A stretch of DNA of 42,875 nucleotides from Candidatus Bathyarchaeota archaeon (GTDB lineage Archaea > Thermoproteota > Bathyarchaeia > Bathyarchaeales > Bathycorpusculaceae): assembly GCA_025059195.1 (NCBI GenBank), contig JANXDU010000005.1, forward strand, positions 1 to 42,875, read 5' to 3'. This document shows positions 1-8,819 of the stretch, piece after piece. A program made the translations under genes and the position numbers. Position 1 is the first letter of the stretch. The number at the start of each line of letters is the position of its first letter. Under the pieces are notes generated by a model that worked only from the letters and a program-made list of their open reading frames with translations, ran no database searches and had not been told where the DNA came from.

Positions 1-253
1 TTTGTTTGGAAAGGTTTAAGAGTTGCTCTGGGGTTATGCTATTTGAGGTGTGTGATGTTTGCCGACGCATGGTTCGCTTTCGAAGGCTGGGAAGGTTAGG
101 TCTCAAACGCCTAAAATTCAGCCTTTACCCAAGAAGAGTCCCTCTCCCCGTTATAAGACTAGGCGGAACTATGAAAAGAGGGTTTTGCTGCAGAGGAAGC
201 CTGGGCAAAACTGGGTTTAAATCTTTTATTTTTGCTTAAGCCTATTTTGTGGC

Positions 254-1831
254 ATGTTTAGCATGGGTGTCGACCTAGCCATTTTAAATGCTAACATTGT
301 TACGTTAAACCCAAAGCAGCCCAAAGCGGAGGCTTTAGCCATTAAAGACGGCAGAATTGTGGCGGTAGGTTCTAACAGTGAAGTATGCGAGCATTTAGGT
401 AGCGAAACCGTAGTTTTGGATTTGAGAGGCAAAACTGTTGTGCCCGGGTTTGTGGACTGTCATGTGCACATGACAAGTTTTGGGCGGCAACTGCAGACTT
501 TAGACCTTCGAAACGTCAAATCTTTAAGGGAAATGAAAGAGAAAATTCGCGATTATGCGGAGGAAAACCCTGGGAAAAGCTGGGTTTTGGGTGGGAGATG
601 GGATCATGAAAGGTTTGCGGAGAAGCGTTATCCCACCCGTTGGGACTTGGATGAGGCTGTTTCAGAAAAACCCGTTTTCCTCTTAAGGGTTTGCGGTCAT
701 GTTGGAGTAGCCAACACAAAAGCCTTGGAGCTTGCCGGGATAACGAGGGAAACAGCCATTCAAGGCGGAAAAGTTGATTTGGACGAGGCTAGCGGTGAAC
801 CTAACGGAGTTTTAAGGGAGAAAGCCCTTGACCTTGTTTGGCGAGTTGTGCCGAAACCTTCAGTGGCGGAGCTTGAGGAGGCATGTATCCAAGCATGTCA
901 AAGGGCTGTTGAGGAAGGATTAACGGCGGTTCACTGGATCGTTGATTCCGCCGAGGAGCTGCGCGTAATACAAAAACTTTGGATGGAGAGAAAGCTTCCT
1001 CTCCGAGTTTATTTAGGGGTTCCTGCAAAACTTTTGGATGGGGCTGCTAGACTTGGGTTAGCAACGGGTTTTGGAAACGACATGTTAAAGCTTGGCTTTA
1101 TCAAGGTTTTTGCCGATGGCTCCCTCGGAGCTAGAACCGCCGCCTTGAAAAAGCCGTACTCCGACAAACCCGAAACAAAAGGCATGCTGCTTTTATCCCA
1201 AAGAAAACTAAACAGCCTTCTCTTAAAGGCGCATAGGGCTGGCTGGCAGGTGGCTGTTCACGCCATAGGCGACAAAGCCATAGAATCCACTTTAAAGGCT
1301 TTCTCAAAGGTGCTGAAGGAGTGCCCAAACAGAGATCATAGACATAGAATTGAACACTGTTCCGTGCTTAATCCCAAACTTGTCAAGTGGATGAAGAGAC
1401 TTGGCTTAACAGCCTCAATCCAGCCTCATTTTGTTGTTTCCGATTTCTGGGTTGTGGAACGGGTTGGCGTTGAAAGAGCCCGCTGGGTTTACCCCTTTAA
1501 AACATTAATGACGGAAGGCGTTTTAGTTGTGTCTGGGTCAGACTGCCCAGTGGAACCGATCAGCCCACTTTTGGGCATTTGGGCTGCCGTAACGCGGGAA
1601 GAATTTATAGAGGAAAACCTAACCGTGGAGGAGGCTTTAAAAACCTACACTTTGAATGCTGCTTATGCTTCCTTTGACGAGGACAAAAAGGGAACCATTG
1701 AAGTGGGAAAATTTGCAGACCTCACAGTGTTGTCTGAAGACTTGTTTAAAATTCCCCCGAAAAAAATTCCGGATATCAGGGTTGAAATGACCATTGTCGA
1801 TGGAAAAATAGTTTATGAAAGGAGCTTTTAA
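254..1831 (+). CDS. YtcJ-like metal-dependent amidohydrolase
   Basis: This is a 525-residue amidohydrolase-superfamily enzyme of the YtcJ / COG1574 type, which hydrolyses amide or related C-N bonds; the substrate cannot be read from sequence. The N-terminal beta-sandwich part (residues 1-60) runs into the metal-binding His-x-His at residues 70-72 (GFVDCHVH). Further family landmarks follow: FADGSLGART near residue 290, the metal His in VAVHAIGD near 338, HRIEHC near 366, and the late Asp in GSDCPVEP near 430. The C-terminal ADLTVL segment closes the composite domain. Length is normal for the family. A TATA-like tttaaat at 216-222 puts transcription start near 245, so a short-leader start at 254 or at the in-frame ATG at 263 is plausible. 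It stands alone on the strand before the next promoter. Family call is firm; substrate is unknown. Confidence 0.9.
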   Translation: MFSMGVDLAILNANIVTLNPKQPKAEALAIKDGRIVAVGSNSEVCEHLGSETVVLDLRGKTVVPGFVDCHVHMTSFGRQLQTLDLRNVKSLREMKEKIRDYAEENPGKSWVLGGRWDHERFAEKRYPTRWDLDEAVSEKPVFLLRVCGHVGVANTKALELAGITRETAIQGGKVDLDEASGEPNGVLREKALDLVWRVVPKPSVAELEEACIQACQRAVEEGLTAVHWIVDSAEELRVIQKLWMERKLPLRVYLGVPAKLLDGAARLGLATGFGNDMLKLGFIKVFADGSLGARTAALKKPYSDKPETKGMLLLSQRKLNSLLLKAHRAGWQVAVHAIGDKAIESTLKAFSKVLKECPNRDHRHRIEHCSVLNPKLVKWMKRLGLTASIQPHFVVSDFWVVERVGVERARWVYPFKTLMTEGVLVVSGSDCPVEPISPLLGIWAAVTREEFIEENLTVEEALKTYTLNAAYASFDEDKKGTIEVGKFADLTVLSEDLFKIPPKKIPDIRVEMTIVDGKIVYERSF

Positions 1832-1903
1832 AGACTTCGAGGCTAATGTTTAAATTCTACAACATCATTCATACCGCCAATAACCAGTCCGCGGCTGGCA
1901 AAC

Positions 1904-2650
1904 ATGGTTAAAAACGAAAACTTGCTGGAAAAGCTTACGATGGAAGTTAAGCAACTAGCCTTTCAAGCTGGCGCAAGCCTTGTGGGGGTTGTTTCCGCCG
2001 ATGTTTATGATTCTCTTCCCAAGGTTTGGATATCGTGGAAGGTCCAAGATTATTCGAAGAAAGCTGTTGAATTGATGGCGGAATCCAAATCCATAATTGT
2101 GCTTGGCTACCACGTGTGGGATGACATGCTTGAGTTGGCGGTTAGGAAGGGCGAAGGCTGGGTGTACCCGGGGTATTCCCCCTTGGAAGTTATTACTCGG
2201 ACCGTGGAGAACTTTTTAGAAAAACTTGGTTTTAAAGCGGTTTCAGCTCAAGGCTTGTCGTATAAACGTTTAGCCCAGCTTGCAGGGTTTGGATGTTATG
2301 GCAAAAACACTCTTATAATCAATCCAGTTTTCGGTCCCTGGATACGTTTGGCCGCCGTTTTGACGGACGCGAAGCTCGTGGCCGATGAGCCTTTCACCCG
2401 AGACCTTTGCGTCGACTGTGAGGAATGTGTTAAGGCTTGTCCCGTGGGAGCTTTGTCTCCCTACAAAATTGATGTTAACAAATGTCTTGTGGGCGTGCGC
2501 CTATTGGGGAAAGGAGAAACTAAAAACGATGAAATGTTTAGGCTTTATGAGCCGGCCTTCACTGAAAACGCCCATTTAATGTGTTTGGAATGTCAAAAGG
2601 CTTGTAGATACGGAAGAAGCATTCACAGTTCGCTGAAACTGCGCTTATAG
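1904..2650 (+). CDS. QueG-like 4Fe-4S protein (epoxyqueuosine reductase-related)
   Basis: This 248-residue protein resembles the QueG / reductive-dehalogenase-related iron-sulfur family. It has a CxxCxxCxxxCP ferredoxin motif at Cys169/172/175/179 (DLCVDCEECVKACPVGAL). Further cysteines lie at Cys194 and in a CLECQKAC block near residue 230, enough for two Fe-S clusters. The preceding segment QLAGFGCYGKNTLIINP matches the conserved 'G..GKN.L' region next to the cobalamin/substrate pocket of QueG. At 248 residues it is shorter than bacterial QueG (about 350), which carries extra C-terminal HEAT repeats. Archaea generally make archaeosine rather than queuosine, so a literal QueG role is doubtful; another redox reaction is likely. 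It sits between the amidohydrolase and the Elp3-GatDE run. Family call is good; function is uncertain. Confidence 0.8.
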   Translation: MVKNENLLEKLTMEVKQLAFQAGASLVGVVSADVYDSLPKVWISWKVQDYSKKAVELMAESKSIIVLGYHVWDDMLELAVRKGEGWVYPGYSPLEVITRTVENFLEKLGFKAVSAQGLSYKRLAQLAGFGCYGKNTLIINPVFGPWIRLAAVLTDAKLVADEPFTRDLCVDCEECVKACPVGALSPYKIDVNKCLVGVRLLGKGETKNDEMFRLYEPAFTENAHLMCLECQKACRYGRSIHSSLKLRL

Positions 2651-2709
2651 TATGGTTTTATGTTTATCTATAAGAGTCTTTTAGAGAGTATTTTGGTTGA
2701 ATCTGCTTA

Positions 2710-4305
2710 ATGACGGTGGAAGCGGTTAGGGAAATCATAGAAACGTTAATGCTTATTCCTTCGCCCAGTCCAGATGATGTTAACCGTGTTAAGATGCGGA
2801 TTGCCGCCAAACACCGTCTTGGAAGGGTTCCCTCAAACCCCGAGATAATAGCGTCTTTGAAAACGCCCGAAGAAAAGGCTAAGCTTTTGGCGGTCTTACG
2901 GAGGAAGGCCACACGAACCATTTCAGGCGTAACCGTCGTGGCTGTTATGACCCAGCCCTATCCGTGTCCACAACCGGAGCCATGTGCCTATTGCCCTGGC
3001 GGCCCGCCCTATGGAGTGCCTCAAAGCTACACTGGTTTTGAGCCTGCTGCCATGAGAGGGTTGCAGAACGCCTTTGACCCCTTTTTGCAGGTGAAAAGCC
3101 GCATTGAACAGCTTATGGCCATCGGCCACAAGGTGGATAAGGTTGAGCTTATCATTATGGGTGGAACTTTTCCAGCCACTCCAGACGAATATCAAACATG
3201 GTTTGTAAAGCGTTGTCTTGATGCATTAAATAATGTGGAATCGCCGAGTCTTGAAGGGGCTAAGCGGTTGGCGGAAACAAGCCCAATCCGCAATGTTGGC
3301 ATAACCGTGGAGACTCGGCCAGACTGGGCTAAGGAGAGGCATGTGGACAAAATGTTAGACATGGGCGTGACACGGGTTGAGCTGGGCGTTCAGAATCCGG
3401 ACGATGAGGTTTACCGGCTGGTTGGAAGAAAACACACCGTCCAAGACGTGGTTGAAGCAACTCGCATATTAAAAGACGCGGGACTAAAAGTTGTTTACCA
3501 TTTAATGCCCGGCTTGCCCGGCTCTAATATGGAGAAGGATTTGGCCGTTTTCCGCGAGGTTTTAACTAACCCGGCCTATAAGCCGGACATGATTAAGATT
3601 TACCCGTGCCTCGTTTTGAAGGGCACTAAAGCCTACGAGTGGTATGTGCATGGCGAATATACGCCCTACACGACTGAGGAGGCAGCCAAGCTCATCGTCG
3701 AAGTTAAGAAGATGATTCCGCCATGGGTTCGCATAATGCGGGTTCAACGCGACATACCAGCACCGCTCATCGTGGCGGGCGTTAAAATGAGCAACCTCCG
3801 CCAATTTGTCCAACAAAAGCTTAAGGAGCAAGGCTTAAGGTGCAGATGTATAAGATGCCGAGAAGTTGGACATAGGCTTTTAGCGGACGGCGTAAAACCC
3901 AACCCAGAGAAAGTGGAGATCTTGACAATCCATTACGAGGCTTCGGAAGGCGAAGAAATCTTCATCTCGGCGGAAGACGTTGAAAACGACGTTTTGGTAG
4001 GCTATTTAAGGCTGAGAGTTCCATCAGAGAAGGCGCACAGACCAGAAATAAAGGCGGAGTCATGCAGCATAATCCGGGAACTCCACGTTTACGGACCACT
4101 GGTGCCAGTGGGCAAACGCCTACCAAAGGCTTGGCAACACAAAGGCTACGGCGCAACCCTACTAGCCGAAGCGGAACGCATAACCCGCCAAGAATACGGC
4201 TTCAAAAAGATACTGGTTATAAGTGCGTTAGGCACAAAACAATACTATAAACGGTTTGGATACACATACGATGGACCATATATGTCAAAAAGGTTGGAGA
4301 ATTAA
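2710..4305 (+). CDS. elp3: Elp3 tRNA uridine-34 radical SAM acetyltransferase
   Basis: This is the archaeal stand-alone Elongator catalytic subunit (531 residues), which starts the carboxymethyl-type modification of wobble U34 in tRNA using acetyl-CoA and SAM. The N-terminal part leads into the radical-SAM cysteines C86, C92 and C95 (YPCPQPEPCAYCPGG), the Elp3-specific arrangement. Later radical-SAM strands include GITVETRPDW and VELGVQNPDDEVY. The last ~130 residues are a GNAT acetyltransferase with acetyl-CoA binding (HKGYGATLLAEAER) and the terminal KRFGYTYDGPYMSKRL. Length is full for archaeal Elp3. A TATA-rich stretch at about 2650-2670 precedes the ATG. The stop is 2 nt from the GatD start, so the two are co-transcribed, linking wobble modification with Gln-tRNA formation. 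Confidence 0.96.
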   Translation: MTVEAVREIIETLMLIPSPSPDDVNRVKMRIAAKHRLGRVPSNPEIIASLKTPEEKAKLLAVLRRKATRTISGVTVVAVMTQPYPCPQPEPCAYCPGGPPYGVPQSYTGFEPAAMRGLQNAFDPFLQVKSRIEQLMAIGHKVDKVELIIMGGTFPATPDEYQTWFVKRCLDALNNVESPSLEGAKRLAETSPIRNVGITVETRPDWAKERHVDKMLDMGVTRVELGVQNPDDEVYRLVGRKHTVQDVVEATRILKDAGLKVVYHLMPGLPGSNMEKDLAVFREVLTNPAYKPDMIKIYPCLVLKGTKAYEWYVHGEYTPYTTEEAAKLIVEVKKMIPPWVRIMRVQRDIPAPLIVAGVKMSNLRQFVQQKLKEQGLRCRCIRCREVGHRLLADGVKPNPEKVEILTIHYEASEGEEIFISAEDVENDVLVGYLRLRVPSEKAHRPEIKAESCSIIRELHVYGPLVPVGKRLPKAWQHKGYGATLLAEAERITRQEYGFKKILVISALGTKQYYKRFGYTYDGPYMSKRLEN

Positions 4306-4307
4306 AA

Positions 4308-5651
4308 ATGAACAGAGAAGAGAGTCTCGCTGGGTATAAAGGGTTAGCCCTTAAAATTCTTAAGGATATGGATGCGGAAATCGGCGACCTAATTCGCATT
4401 GTTAAGGGCGGGCAAGCGTATGAGGGAATTCTTATTCCCCGTTCGGAGTATGGTGATGACAAGCATATTGTAATTAAGTTGCGAAGCGGCTACAACATCG
4501 GCGTGCGTTTAACCCCCGATACTAAAGTGGAAAAGATAGGGCGGGGTGAGAAGCCGGCCTTTGTGGCTCCGCCTATGCCCGAGCAAAAACAAGCTCTACC
4601 AAAAGTTTCCATTATTAGTACCGGCGGCACTATTGCCAGTCGTGTGGATTACCGAACAGGTGCGGTTCGTCCTGCGTTGTCTGCTGGCGACCTGTATAGT
4701 GTTGTGCCGGAGTTAGCCGACATAGCCCGCATAGACGCCCAAATATTGTTCAGTCTTTACAGCGAAAACATTACGCCAGTCCATTGGGCGGAGATGGCGA
4801 AAACTGTGGCGGAAAAAATTGCTGAGGGCGTTGAAGGCGTTGTGATCGCCCATGGCACTGATACTATGGGTTATTCGGCTGCAGCCCTAAGCTTCGCCTT
4901 GCAAAACTTGCCGGTTCCAGTTATTTTTGTTGGTTCTCAGCGTTCAGCCGACCGCCCCAGCTCAGATGCAGCTACAAACTTGACGGGTGCCGTTTTAGCT
5001 GCTGCCCGCGCGCCTTTCGCTGAGGTTGCCGTGGCCATGCATGAAACCACATCTGACACCAGCATAGTGCTTCACCGCGGGACTCGCGTCCGCAAGTGCC
5101 ACACAAGCCGACGTGACGCCTTCAAATCCATAAACGCTCAGCCCCTAGCCCGCGTAGAGGAAAACCGCATAACTATGCTCGCTGAAGACTATCCAAAGCG
5201 GGATCCAACGCGAAAACTTGTTGTTAAGTCGGACTTCTGCGACAAAGTCGCCCTCGTCAAGTTTTACCCGGGCATAGATCCAGCCGTAATAGACTGGTAT
5301 GTGGATAAAGGCTACAAGGCGGTTGTGCTTGAGGGCACTGGTTTAGGCCACGTGGCAAAAAGCCTATTTGAACCAATAAAAAAAGCCGTGGACAAGGGCG
5401 TTTTGGTAGCTATGGCTTCACAGTGCATCTGGGGGCGGGTAAACATGAACGTTTATGATACTGGCCGCGACTTGCTAGCGTTGGGTGTTATACCACTGGA
5501 GGATATGCTGGCGGAAACAGCCACCGTTAAACTCATGTGGATTTTCGCCCAAACCAGCAGCATGGAAGAAGCCAAACAGCTTTTGAAAACAAACATAGCT
5601 GGAGAGTTCTCCACACGCTCGCTATATACGGTGGAGGAAAACAAGCCATGA
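4308..5651 (+). CDS. gatD: Glutamyl-tRNA(Gln) amidotransferase subunit D
   Basis: GatD is the glutaminase (L-asparaginase-like) subunit of the archaeal GatDE complex, which converts mischarged Glu-tRNA(Gln) to Gln-tRNA(Gln). The 447-residue product begins with the archaeal GatD N-terminal domain (GLALKILKDMDAEIGDLIRIVKGGQAYEGI is the matching region, about residues 10-45). The amidohydrolase domain follows, with the first catalytic Thr in STGGTIASR near residue 105 and the Thr-Asp pair in VIAHGTDTMGYSA near residue 185. The length matches the family. The stop overlaps the GatE start as ATGA at 5648-5651, which is translational coupling of complex partners. An upstream ggttggag gives a ribosome site ahead of the ATG at 4308. 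The call is secure. Confidence 0.97.
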   Translation: MNREESLAGYKGLALKILKDMDAEIGDLIRIVKGGQAYEGILIPRSEYGDDKHIVIKLRSGYNIGVRLTPDTKVEKIGRGEKPAFVAPPMPEQKQALPKVSIISTGGTIASRVDYRTGAVRPALSAGDLYSVVPELADIARIDAQILFSLYSENITPVHWAEMAKTVAEKIAEGVEGVVIAHGTDTMGYSAAALSFALQNLPVPVIFVGSQRSADRPSSDAATNLTGAVLAAARAPFAEVAVAMHETTSDTSIVLHRGTRVRKCHTSRRDAFKSINAQPLARVEENRITMLAEDYPKRDPTRKLVVKSDFCDKVALVKFYPGIDPAVIDWYVDKGYKAVVLEGTGLGHVAKSLFEPIKKAVDKGVLVAMASQCIWGRVNMNVYDTGRDLLALGVIPLEDMLAETATVKLMWIFAQTSSMEEAKQLLKTNIAGEFSTRSLYTVEENKP

Positions 5652-7561
5652 CAACCAAAGAAATAGACTACGCCCAACTAGGCTTAAAAGTGGGTTTGGA
5701 GGTTCACCAACAGCTGGACACCTCCACCAAGCTTTTCTGTCACTGCAAACCAGAACTATTCAAAGAAGAGCCGGAAATCACTTTTCTACGCAGACTGCGC
5801 CCAACCCAAAGCGAACTGGGTCAAATAGACCCGGCCGCCTACTTCGAATTCCAAAAGGGCGTGAAAATCCTTTACGAGGCGGATAGCCAATCCTCTTGCT
5901 TAGTGGAAATGGATGAGGAGCCACCCCACCCGCTGAGCATGGAAGCCGTTGAAATCGCTTTAACAGCGGCTTTAATGATGAACGCTAATCCAGTAGATGA
6001 AATCCACGTCATGCGAAAAACGGTTATAGATGGCTCTAACACGACTGGTTTTCAACGCACATGTGTCATAGCCCTAAACGGCATAATAAAAGTTGGCGAA
6101 AAAACAGTGCCCATCCAACACATAAGCCTAGAAGAAGATGCAGCCCGCAAAACAGGCGAAGATGGCACAACAATACGTTACCGCATAGACCGACTTGGAA
6201 TACCCCTAATCGAAGTGGCCACAGCTCCAGTCATGAACTCACCAAGGGAAGCTGGCGAGGTAGCCCTAGCCATAGGCAGGATTCTTCGCGCTACAGGACG
6301 TGTTAAACGGGGCCTGGGTACAATACGCCAAGACCTAAACATCTCTATAAAAGGCGGAGCCTTAACCGAGATAAAAGGCGTCCAAGAACTCGAACTCATA
6401 CCGCTCGTTATCGAATACGAGGTGCAGAGACAACTAAACCTAATAAAGATCAGCGAGGAACTTGCTAAAGCCGGAATTCGCCCAGAAAACCTTAAAGAAG
6501 AATTCTTCGACGTAACAGAAGTTTTCCAGCAAACCAACTGCAAAATTCTCCGCAAATCCATAGAAAAAGGCCACCAAATCCTAGCCGTAAAACTTCCGGG
6601 ATTTGCAGGGTTCCTAAAACGGGAACTCATGCCTGGAGTCCGCTTGGGGACGGAGATGGCTGACCGCGCCCATTTCTGGGGAAGAGTCGGCGGAATATTC
6701 CATACGGATGAGCTTCCAGCCTACGGCATAACTCAACAAGAAGTCGAAGCCTTAAAGAAGGCTGTTGGTTGCGTACCAACTGACGCCGTGGTTTTCGTTG
6801 CAGACGTCATGGAAAACGCAAGAGACGCCTTAAAAGCGGTTTTAGAAAGAGCCCGCGAAGCCTTGAGAGGGGTTCCAGAAGAAACCCGTGCTGCAAACCC
6901 AGATGGCACAACCCGCTACATGAGACCTAGACCCGGAGCAGCCCGCATGTACCCGGAAACAGATATACCGCCCATCCAACTGACGGAAGAACATATAGAC
7001 AAGATTCGCAAGCGCTTGCCAGAACTTCCGGAACAAAAGCTTCGAAGGTTGATGCTGGAATACAACCTAAATCAGAAGCTAGCCCAACAGCTTTTGGATT
7101 CAGAGCACGCGGAGCTTTTCGAAACAATTTTGAAGGAAAGCCGCGTTTCCCCGACAACTGTTGCCGCCTTCTTGACGGAGACGCTGAAAGCCCTGAAACG
7201 TCAGGGAATCCCCGTGGAAAGACTTTCAGAAGGACGACTAAGGGAAATCTTTAAGGCGCTGGCAAACGGCGAAATTACTAAGGAAGCCATCTCGGAGGTT
7301 GCCGCTTGGCTGTCGAAAAACGAGAACAAAACAGTGAAAGAAGCCCTTGAATGCCTCAGCTTAAAAGTCATGCCAAAAGAGGAGCTGGAAAAACTTGTAG
7401 ACCAAATAATAAGTCAAAACAAGAACTTAATCGAAAAAAATGAGGCAAAAGCTTTTGGCTCTATCATGGGCATGGTTATGAGGGAAGTTAGGGGAAGGGC
7501 AAACGCCGATCTTGTCAGTGAAATTATTAGACGTAAACTAGCTGACGCCCAAAAAGCCTAA
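5648..7561 (+). CDS. gatE: Glutamyl-tRNA(Gln) amidotransferase subunit E
   Basis: GatE (637 residues from this start) binds Glu-tRNA(Gln), activates the gamma-carboxyl with ATP and receives ammonia from GatD. The cradle domain opens with GLKVGLEVHQQLDT and has the GatB/E zinc cysteines in KLFCHCKPELF, followed by the conserved MRKTVIDGSNTTGFQRT segment. About residues 250-450 hold the GatE-specific AspRS-like insertion, including FFDVTEVFQQTNC and LPGFAGFLKREL, which separates GatE from bacterial GatB. The C-terminal helical and YqeY-like tail includes EAKAFGSIMGMVMREVRGRA. The open frame extends upstream to 5537, but the ATG at 5648 is preferred because it gives the Met-Thr-Thr-Lys start next to conserved sequence and overlaps the gatD stop by 4 nt. 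Confidence 0.97.
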   Translation: MTTKEIDYAQLGLKVGLEVHQQLDTSTKLFCHCKPELFKEEPEITFLRRLRPTQSELGQIDPAAYFEFQKGVKILYEADSQSSCLVEMDEEPPHPLSMEAVEIALTAALMMNANPVDEIHVMRKTVIDGSNTTGFQRTCVIALNGIIKVGEKTVPIQHISLEEDAARKTGEDGTTIRYRIDRLGIPLIEVATAPVMNSPREAGEVALAIGRILRATGRVKRGLGTIRQDLNISIKGGALTEIKGVQELELIPLVIEYEVQRQLNLIKISEELAKAGIRPENLKEEFFDVTEVFQQTNCKILRKSIEKGHQILAVKLPGFAGFLKRELMPGVRLGTEMADRAHFWGRVGGIFHTDELPAYGITQQEVEALKKAVGCVPTDAVVFVADVMENARDALKAVLERAREALRGVPEETRAANPDGTTRYMRPRPGAARMYPETDIPPIQLTEEHIDKIRKRLPELPEQKLRRLMLEYNLNQKLAQQLLDSEHAELFETILKESRVSPTTVAAFLTETLKALKRQGIPVERLSEGRLREIFKALANGEITKEAISEVAAWLSKNENKTVKEALECLSLKVMPKEELEKLVDQIISQNKNLIEKNEAKAFGSIMGMVMREVRGRANADLVSEIIRRKLADAQKA

Positions 7562-7567
7562 AACGGT

Positions 7568-8197
7568 TTATCTGTATTTTTCTAGCGGAAGAACTTGCTC
7601 CCTCAACGGTTTTAGGTTTTCTCCACAGTAGGGGCATACGTTAAACCCTGGAAGCACAGGTTTTCCGCACGCAAAGCACATGTTTGGATATTTCAACTTT
7701 TCCTCAAAGTTTTTTAGCTCTCTTTTCAAGTGGCTGAGTTCAGCCTTTATCTTTTCCACGCTTTCATTAAGGGGCTTTATCTCTTTTATTTCAGCTCTTA
7801 TGTTATAGATGACATCTTTAATCTGTGATAGTATTTCGTTGTTTATCTCTATCGTTTCGTTCATAGCGTCTAGGATTTCGCTTTTTTCCTCCAAGAGTTG
7901 GGTTTCAACGGCGCTTTGTTTCTTTGCGTCTGATAGTATTTTGTTTAGAAAGGCTTCCATTGGATTATCGAAGGCTATAGCGCATGTTATACCCCAGAAA
8001 ATGATGGTGGAAGCAGCGGCGGCGAGAAAGTAGATGTTGGGCGTTATCGCTTGAAGCTTCGCCTCTTCAAACGGGTATAGGCGGAGAATTGCCGCCGGCT
8101 TGTTAAAAAACAGCGCTCCGGCCGCGTCGATTAGGTGAGTGGCGGATATTGCGGTTAAGGTGCTGAAGAGCCAGACGCCAAAGCCCTTTTTTGTCAA
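7568..8197 (-). CDS. Membrane-anchored coiled-coil zinc-ribbon protein
   Basis: I do not recognise this 209-residue protein as a named family. Two hydrophobic segments (about residues 7-30 and 50-75) place it in the membrane. They are followed by a long charged heptad-rich stretch (about 85-170, Glu/Lys/Ile/Leu) expected to form a coiled coil. The C-terminal zinc ribbon has CxxC pairs in CFACGKP and CPYCGENL (about residues 174-195). The start is TTG, and an AT-rich TATA candidate (ttaatatttaata, about 8228-8240) lies about 35 nt upstream. It is convergent with gatE (6 nt gap) and divergent from the three-gene paralogue cluster at 8328. The layout suggests a membrane-tethered scaffold; this is inference. 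Confidence 0.8.
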   Translation of the reverse strand: MTKKGFGVWLFSTLTAISATHLIDAAGALFFNKPAAILRLYPFEEAKLQAITPNIYFLAAAASTIIFWGITCAIAFDNPMEAFLNKILSDAKKQSAVETQLLEEKSEILDAMNETIEINNEILSQIKDVIYNIRAEIKEIKPLNESVEKIKAELSHLKRELKNFEEKLKYPNMCFACGKPVLPGFNVCPYCGENLKPLREQVLPLEKYR

Positions 8198-8327
8198 GTG
8201 TATGCCTCGCGCAAGTATATTGCATCTTAATATTTAATACAGTATTCCCACTCCCGAAATATTCCAGACGCGTAAATTCTAAAAGGAGAACCGCCACCTA
8301 CATAATGTGGTTCCGTAGGGTGAGACG

Positions 8328-8813
8328 GTGGCGAAACGTTTAAGCGAAAATTTTTCTATTCGCGTTAAGGTTGGCGAATATGAAGTTGAAGTTAAGGGTT
8401 CTCGCAGCGAAGTCTTAGAAACCATAAAGGAGTTGCCAAGCCTCGTGCCAAGCTTCAGCAAAGCCTTCGAAAGCCTGAAGACAAAGGGGGCGGAGGCGGC
8501 GGTTAAAGCCCCTGTTCCGGCGGCCGCTAGGGCGGAGTCTCCATTGGAGAGGTATCCAAAAATCTCGAAGGTGGAAAGCTGCAGCGAAGCCCTTCTGAGA
8601 GTTTTGGAGAGCGACTGGGGAAAGTGGCGTCCACGGACGGTCACAGAGCTTAAGGAGGCTTTGGCGGCTAACGACATGCATTTCCCGGGGCGGACTTTGG
8701 CGGGAGATTTGTTGGCTCTCGTGCGGAAGGGCGTTGTTAGGTGTTGGAAAACGGATAAAGGTTACGTTTACATTCTAGCTGAAAAGGAGGTTCTAGCCCA
8801 GCAGGGGGAGTAA
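8328..8813 (+). CDS. Paralogue family member A: beta-hairpin/winged-helix protein
   Basis: This is an unknown 161-residue protein, first of three tandem related genes. The N-terminal module (about residues 9-40, IRVKVGEYEVEVKGSRSEV) predicts a beta-hairpin followed by an amphipathic helix. An Ala/Pro-rich linker follows (about 53-72). The C-terminal part (about 83-150) looks like a winged helix, with CSEALLRVLES, an RTVTELKEAL helix and a GYVYIL wing. The C-terminal part aligns well with the gene at 12360-12764: both have Cys-x-x-(hydrophobic) then a Trp-x-Lys-x-x-x-Thr motif and Leu-Val-x-x-Gly. The only start compatible with the upstream in-frame stop (tag at 8316) is GTG at 8328. The stop is 6 nt from the next gene. 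Reality as a gene is well supported; function is not known. Confidence 0.82.
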   Translation: MAKRLSENFSIRVKVGEYEVEVKGSRSEVLETIKELPSLVPSFSKAFESLKTKGAEAAVKAPVPAAARAESPLERYPKISKVESCSEALLRVLESDWGKWRPRTVTELKEALAANDMHFPGRTLAGDLLALVRKGVVRCWKTDKGYVYILAEKEVLAQQGE

Positions 8814-8819
8814 AACCGT

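Noticed and set aside
1-253. A plus-strand frame at 6-239 (77 residues) and a minus-strand frame starting at 70 and running off the window
   Set aside because: The plus frame is Arg-rich with no recognisable pattern. The minus frame is only 23 residues long before the edge and has no clear ribosome site. Only the TATA-like element at 216-222 is usable.
5537-5647. Upstream extension of the gatE frame
   Set aside because: It lies inside gatD. The ATG at 5648 overlaps the gatD stop and matches the family start.
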